A stretch of DNA of 64,000 nucleotides from Treponema sp. (lineage in GTDB: Bacteria > Spirochaetota > Spirochaetia > Treponematales > Treponemataceae), in contig JAEDIW010000006.1 in assembly GCA_016296655.1 (NCBI GenBank), positions 1 to 64,000 of the forward strand. The letters are read 5' to 3'. The position numbers and the translations under genes were made by a program. The stretch's first letter is position 1. Every line of letters starts with the position of its first letter. Under the pieces are notes generated by a model. That model saw nothing but the letters and a program-made list of their open reading frames with translations, ran no database searches and had not been told where the DNA came from. Shown here piece after piece: positions 59,713 through 64,000 of the stretch.

Positions 59713-60807
59713 ATGCCAGAAAAAAATTCAGACGACATAAAAGATTTGTTCACAATAAAAATTGACTTAATACTCATTCTCATACACTTTTTACTGACAT
59801 GTATTTTTTCATTTATAAATGTATGGCAGATGGCTTCATTAAATATACTGAGCATCGCGCTTTACCTGATACTTTTTTTTCTTTTGAAAAATTCAAAATT
59901 AAAATCTAAAAACTACTATATAATTGCAACCTTAGAAATTATCCTGCAGATTTCATTTGCAACTTACTTTGTAGGCTGGGAAACAGGTTTTTATTTATAC
60001 TGTTTTGGCATCATCTTTGTAATGTACTACATTTCCTCTCTGGCAATACATCAGGATAAAGTGAAACTTACCTGCAAGATAATTACTTATATTGCAATAA
60101 TTTCTCTATTTATAATACGCATTACAGCCTGCTACGTCGAACCTGTGTACAAACTGAAACCTGGAATAACTGCATTTTTCTTTACCATGAATGCCCTCGA
60201 AACACTTTTCATAATTACACACTTTATGAGAATCTTTTCCAGGCGTTTTGAATCATGGGAGACTCATCTGTCAAACCTTGCACAAAAAGATGCCCTTACA
60301 AATATATTTAACCGCTACAAAATGAGGGATTTCTTTTCCGTGCTAAAAGAAGGATTTGCCGAACACAAATTCAAGTTTGCCGTGATAATAGTAGACATTG
60401 ATGACTTCAAGCATTTTAACGACACTTATGGACATGAAGCAGGTGATTTTATACTTGTTGAACTGGCCCACATTTTCCTGAGTTTCTGCCATAAATACAC
60501 AGATAATGACTACCTTTCTCTTGAAGTCGATACAGACGATTTAATTTGCTGCCGTTGGGGCGGAGAAGAATTTCTGTTTGCAAAAACTTTCACGGATGAT
60601 TTTCCTAAAAACCCAAAAAAAATGCTGGACCTGTTTGAAGCTGTACGCACTCATGACTTCAAATTCAGAAATGAGCATTTTAAGATTACCCTTACAGGCG
60701 GAATGGCCGAACATATTGAATCACGCCGCATTGACGAAACGATTTCTTTTGCCGACATGAATCTTTACAAAGGCAAGGAAAACGGAAAAAATCAGCTGGT
60801 ATTTTAA
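59713..60807 (+). CDS. Membrane diguanylate cyclase (GGDEF)
   Basis: 364 residues. Six or so hydrophobic segments fill residues 12-180. A GGDEF domain follows from about 195: DALTNIFNRYKMRDFF, IIVDIDDFKHFNDTYGHEAG, and the active site RWGGEEFLF near 280, so it should make cyclic-di-GMP. No RxxD inhibitory site is obvious. The gene lies divergent from valS. It provides the opposite activity to the EAL protein at 25049. Confidence 0.93.
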   Translation: MPEKNSDDIKDLFTIKIDLILILIHFLLTCIFSFINVWQMASLNILSIALYLILFFLLKNSKLKSKNYYIIATLEIILQISFATYFVGWETGFYLYCFGIIFVMYYISSLAIHQDKVKLTCKIITYIAIISLFIIRITACYVEPVYKLKPGITAFFFTMNALETLFIITHFMRIFSRRFESWETHLSNLAQKDALTNIFNRYKMRDFFSVLKEGFAEHKFKFAVIIVDIDDFKHFNDTYGHEAGDFILVELAHIFLSFCHKYTDNDYLSLEVDTDDLICCRWGGEEFLFAKTFTDDFPKNPKKMLDLFEAVRTHDFKFRNEHFKITLTGGMAEHIESRRIDETISFADMNLYKGKENGKNQLVF

Positions 60808-61089
60808 GAAAGTGACGGCTAAATAAACAAACATGGGGGTGTCCGATAAGTTTTTTCGGAGCTGTCTAATTAGTTTTAAATGCTGAAATGAATTCGAAAA
60901 TGTCACTATGCTATACTTTTGGAAAGCCCCTACTCCATGTACAATTTAGCGATAAGGCAAAAAAAACTGCAGCGATTTTTGAACTTTGAAAGAAATTTTC
61001 CAAAGAACAAAACTTACTGCAGTCCTTTTCATGTACTGACAGATTCAGAAAACTGTCTGTCAGCAAATTCCTAAACCAGCAAAAACAAA
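60808..61089. other. Intergenic region, no gene seen
   Basis: A convergent gap between the cyclase and tctA. It contains the hairpin ctgacaga/tctgtcag (61036-61043 with 61056-61063), which may end tctA transcription. Nothing else was recognised. Confidence 0.4.
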
Positions 61090-62595
61090 CTAAGCATTTT
61101 CAGATTCTTCCTGAGCAAACTTTTGGTTTATTTTATTCTGCCTGATAACAGAAGTTATCATTGAAATTACAGCAAGCGCAAGGAATACACAACAAATAGG
61201 CCTAGTGAAAATCAAAAAGAATTTTCCGTCTACAATCTGCATAAAGCGACGCATATTGCTTTCACTCATAGGTCCAAGAATCAATGCAAGCAAAATTGGA
61301 GAAAGAGGGAATCCGTATTTCTGGAACAGATAACCTATGACACCCATAATAATTGCAAAATAAACATCGAACATATTCTGGTTTATAGCATATGAGCCAA
61401 CCAAAGACAAAATCAAAATTGACGGCAAAAGAATCTTTCGCTCAATTGAAATAATCTTTGAGAAAATCCGCACACCGCACATACCTACTACAAGGAATGC
61501 CAGATTTGCAACCATTAAGGAAGCAAAAACCTGATAGACAATATCCAGATGTTCAACATACATCATAGGTCCTGGCTGGAAACCTTTCATGATAAAAGCT
61601 CCAACAAGAATTGCCGTATTAGAATCACCAGGAACACCAAGACTAAGCATAGGAATCATTGCACCGCCGGAACAACCGTTATTTGCAGATTCCGAAGCGG
61701 CAATACCTTCTGGAATTCCTGTACCAAATTTTTCAGGATGTTTACTGGAACGCTTTGCTTCGCTGTATGAAACAAAAGCAGCAATATCACCACCGGCACC
61801 AGGTATGGCCCCGATAAACGAACCAAGGAAACCGCCTTTTATAACCGTTGGTAAAATGGACTTTATGTCAGACTTGCCTGGCAAAACTCCTGAAATTTTA
61901 GTTTCAATTTTTTGGCTTTTCAGATTGGCTTCAAAACCTGCAAGAACTTCAGAAATTGCAAACAAACCTATCAATGCAGGAATGAACGGAATTCCGTCAT
62001 ACAAGCCCTGAAGCTTAAAGAAGCGCAGATAAGCACAAGTTTTGTCCATGCCGACAGTTGAAATAAGCAGACCAAAAAGTGCCGTAATAAGACCTTTAAG
62101 CAGAGACTTTCCAGAAATTGAAACGATTACAGAAAGTCCGAAAACTGCCAATGCAAAAAATTCTGCAGGACCGAATTTTAAGGCCATTTTTGAAATAAAC
62201 GGAGAAAGGAACGTCATACATAAAGCACCAATCATTCCTCCGCAGAATGAAGAAAACAGAGCAACAGCCAGTGCACGACCTGCTTCTCCCCTTTTTGCCA
62301 TTGGATATCCGTCAAGAATTGTAGCAGCTGCAGCCGGTGTACCAGGTGTATGAATCAAAATTGCAGAAATCGAGCCGCCATACATGGCACCGCAGAAAAT
62401 ACCAAGAAGCATTCCTACAGAAGGCAATAAATCAAGTCCATAGGTAAACGGAACAAGAAGCGCAATTCCCATTGTTGCAGTTAAGCCTGGAATACAGCCA
62501 ATCAAAATTCCACCAAAGGCTCCCACAAGAACATACAGCATATTAAAAGGATTAAATACTGCCGCAAAACTTGAAAGCATTAAAGAAAAATCCAT
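61090..62595 (-). CDS. tctA: Tripartite tricarboxylate transporter, large permease TctA
   Basis: 501 residues, about 12 transmembrane segments. TctA signatures are GCIPGLTATMGIALLVPFTY, YGGSISAILIHTPGTPAAAATILDGYPMA and GAIPGAGGDIAAFVSYSEAKR. It forms the membrane channel of a sodium-coupled carboxylate importer together with TctB and the binding protein TctC. It lies 11 bp after tctB in a tctC-tctB-tctA operon. Confidence 0.95.
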   Translation of the reverse strand: MDFSLMLSSFAAVFNPFNMLYVLVGAFGGILIGCIPGLTATMGIALLVPFTYGLDLLPSVGMLLGIFCGAMYGGSISAILIHTPGTPAAAATILDGYPMAKRGEAGRALAVALFSSFCGGMIGALCMTFLSPFISKMALKFGPAEFFALAVFGLSVIVSISGKSLLKGLITALFGLLISTVGMDKTCAYLRFFKLQGLYDGIPFIPALIGLFAISEVLAGFEANLKSQKIETKISGVLPGKSDIKSILPTVIKGGFLGSFIGAIPGAGGDIAAFVSYSEAKRSSKHPEKFGTGIPEGIAASESANNGCSGGAMIPMLSLGVPGDSNTAILVGAFIMKGFQPGPMMYVEHLDIVYQVFASLMVANLAFLVVGMCGVRIFSKIISIERKILLPSILILSLVGSYAINQNMFDVYFAIIMGVIGYLFQKYGFPLSPILLALILGPMSESNMRRFMQIVDGKFFLIFTRPICCVFLALAVISMITSVIRQNKINQKFAQEESENA

Positions 62596-62606
62596 ATTCG
62601 CTCCTA

Positions 62607-63077
62607 TTAGAAATTCAACATGTCAAGAAAACCCATGGGCATTTCAATTCCAAGAATGAATCTAAATGCACAGAAAATGATTGCCGTAGCAGCAACACTG
62701 GTTATAATCATAAATTTTACATCACGTTTTCCTAAAAGCCACATAAACAAAAACAATGAGAACGGTGTTGTAATTAAGAAGCCTGTAACATTCCAAAGCA
62801 AAGCTGAAATAACAACAATTCCAAGTCCGATAAGCATGCGCTGAATATTTTTATCCATAGGGCTTATTGCAGGCGCCTCTGACTTGTCATTTTTATTTTT
62901 AAGGCTTTTTACCAACAAAACGACACAGCAGGCAAAAAGACACACAGCAAGCCATCTTGGAAAAACTTCAGGACCAACAGGTACATTTTTAAAACGCTTA
63001 AATGTAAATGTATATAAATAAGCCGCAGCAGAAAGAGTCATTCCTATCAGTGCAGAAACAATATCAGCTATCCTCAC
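62607..63077 (-). CDS. tctB: Tripartite tricarboxylate transporter, small permease TctB
   Basis: 156 residues with four transmembrane helices (MTLSAAAYLYTFTF, WLAVCLFACCVVLLV, LIGLGIVVISALLWNVTGFL and MIITSVAATAIIFCAF). GPEVFPRW is the usual TctB segment. A GTG start at 63077 is chosen: AGAGGAG lies about 6 bases upstream, and the longer ATG frame from 63188 would add residues with no family similarity. Confidence 0.85.
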   Translation of the reverse strand: MRIADIVSALIGMTLSAAAYLYTFTFKRFKNVPVGPEVFPRWLAVCLFACCVVLLVKSLKNKNDKSEAPAISPMDKNIQRMLIGLGIVVISALLWNVTGFLITTPFSLFLFMWLLGKRDVKFMIITSVAATAIIFCAFRFILGIEMPMGFLDMLNF

Positions 63078-63267
63078 ATTTTCTCCTCTGGAAAACCAAT
63101 GTAAAAAAAGTTTCCTTTGTTTTTCAACAGTTTTGCAGCAATATTTCACCAGAATCACTGCTGCTGAAGAAGTTTGCAACGCAAACATAAAGTAAAGAAC
63201 ACATTAAAAAAGTATCAAAAACTTTCCATACATTGTTCTTAAATTTTAAACGATTTTGTTATATACA

Positions 63268-63307
63268 AATATAACCGGACAAACATAAAATTCGCCCGGT
63301 TATATTT
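63268..63307 (-). terminator. Hairpin between tctC and tctB
   Basis: aaatataaccgg (63268-63279) and ccggttatattt (63296-63307) pair perfectly over 12 bp. On the minus strand few T follow, so it may only lower expression of the permeases relative to the binding protein, as is common in such operons. Confidence 0.55.
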
Positions 63308-63371
63308 TTAATGATGCAGGAAACTTTTCGCCCTGCACAAATAAAATTCAGTATGACCTGACTGTAAAAAA

Positions 63372-64000
63372 CTAGTCAATCAGTTTCAAAGATTTCATAG
63401 TTTTTGTTACATCCTCATAGTTTGTCTTGAGGAATTTTGCAAAGTCTTCTGAATTAAGGTAAGCAAGGTTAAGATTCATATTTCCTGCCATTTTTACAAA
63501 TTCAGGATCTTTTTCAGCCTTTGTAAATGCATCTACAAGAATCTTCTTAATTGCAGGATCTACACCTTTTGGAAGTGCAAGACCGCGCCATGTGTAATAT
63601 GTAATGTCATATCCCTGTTCTTTGAAAGTCTTGATATTTGGATATGAAGCAGGGCGCTTTTCGTCCATAATACCGATAACTTTTACATTTCCAGCATCAA
63701 GCTGAGACTTTACTTCTGCAAGAGATACAGAAACTGCCTGAATATGACCACCAGCCAATGCTGTTACAGCACCTGCAGCACCTTCAAAAGGAACATGTTT
63801 TACGACAATTCCTGTTTTATCTGCAAGAAGACCAGCACCAATGTGCCATACAGAACCAGGAGCTGAGTTTCCGATAGAAACTTTTCCAGGATTCTTTTTG
63901 CAGTAATCTACGAATTCCTTTACAGAGTTATATGGAGCGTCAGCCTTTACTGTAAGGGTTGCAGCATCTGCATTAACACGGATAAGAGGATCGTAATCTG
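63372..64000 (-). CDS. tctC: Tripartite tricarboxylate transporter substrate-binding protein, 5' end outside window
   Basis: The frame is open from the window end: DYDPLIRVNADAATLTVKAD, VSIGNSAPGSVWHIGAGLL, VVKHVPFEGAAGAVTALAGG and GYDITYYTWRGLALPKGVD are all typical of TctC/BugT-type binding proteins. The last 209 residues are visible; the signal peptide and first lobe are missing. The substrate (a citrate-like or other carboxylate) cannot be told. Confidence 0.95.
   Translation of the reverse strand, partial: DYDPLIRVNADAATLTVKADAPYNSVKEFVDYCKKNPGKVSIGNSAPGSVWHIGAGLLADKTGIVVKHVPFEGAAGAVTALAGGHIQAVSVSLAEVKSQLDAGNVKVIGIMDEKRPASYPNIKTFKEQGYDITYYTWRGLALPKGVDPAIKKILVDAFTKAEKDPEFVKMAGNMNLNLAYLNSEDFAKFLKTNYEDVTKTMKSLKLID

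Noticed and set aside
1..64000. CRISPR array
   Set aside because: No set of regularly spaced short direct repeats was seen; the only tandem repeats are the 6-bp unit at 36136 and the two-copy duplication at 47818.

Overview
The window looks like a chromosomal segment of a Treponema-type spirochaete, probably one of the gut, rumen or oral species. The reasons are moderate-to-low GC, spirochaete-style lipoproteins, multi-sensor hybrid kinases, a GltX and ValS of the expected type, and patchy GC-rich intergenic blocks. This assignment rests on protein flavour, not on a phylogenetic marker.

The left chromosomal part (1-27.7 kb) is mostly housekeeping. It holds gltX (cut by the window edge), a frameshifted NADPH-dependent flavin reductase, an XRE/desulfoferrodoxin-like regulator, an Rpn-type nuclease, a HAD phosphatase and an Hpt plus five-sensor hybrid kinase pair. 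It continues with an M16-like lipoprotein, tRNA-Pro(GGG) with its own promoter and terminator, and a four-S1-domain RNA-binding protein. Next is a riboflavin operon (ribD-ribE-ribBA-ribH) lying between the binding-protein gene and the permease/ATPase genes of one ABC transporter. The part closes with argC, a TPR lipoprotein, rarA with a large extra C-terminal domain, and a REC-GGDEF-EAL-REC signalling protein.

The accessory region (27.74-52.74 kb) is bracketed by an exact 105-bp direct repeat that contains the 3' end of sstT. Its left half is mobile-element debris: a broken IS1182-like transposase, a tiny membrane peptide with a strong RBS and terminator, an HU-like protein, a small RNA candidate, an XRE/ImmA pair, a PIN toxin-antitoxin pair, a broken IS66 element, and the 3' piece of a P4/D5-type primase-helicase. 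Its right half (35.5-51.8 kb) is the main discovery: a tightly packed, AT-rich, one-direction operon of twelve genes behind a divergent XRE regulator. In order it encodes a membrane protein, a von Willebrand A membrane protein, another membrane protein, a tubulin/FtsZ-like GTPase (Tubulin_2 type), a second large protein with a GLGxxG start, a dedicated Hsp70, a large helical protein, a MotA/ExbB-like protein with a long coiled tail, a MotB/OmpA-like partner, two unknown proteins and a truncated exported protein. The closest described parallels are the FtsZl1-VWA-OmpA membrane remodelling neighbourhoods proposed by Makarova and Koonin (2010) and the ZorA/ZorB motor of Zorya defence systems. The exact combination, with Hsp70, is not one I recognise. 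The 3' end of the operon is cut by an IS3 fragment.

The right chromosomal part (52.7-64 kb) holds sstT with a one-base frameshift, tRNA-Pro(UGG), a uracil/xanthine permease, an HD phosphohydrolase, valS, a membrane diguanylate cyclase and a tctC-tctB-tctA tricarboxylate transporter operon cut by the window end.

Several sigma-70 promoters with 17-18 bp spacing are readable. Three of them (before the TPR lipoprotein, ribD and the diguanylate cyclase) sit so close to a start codon without a Shine-Dalgarno sequence that leaderless mRNAs are likely.
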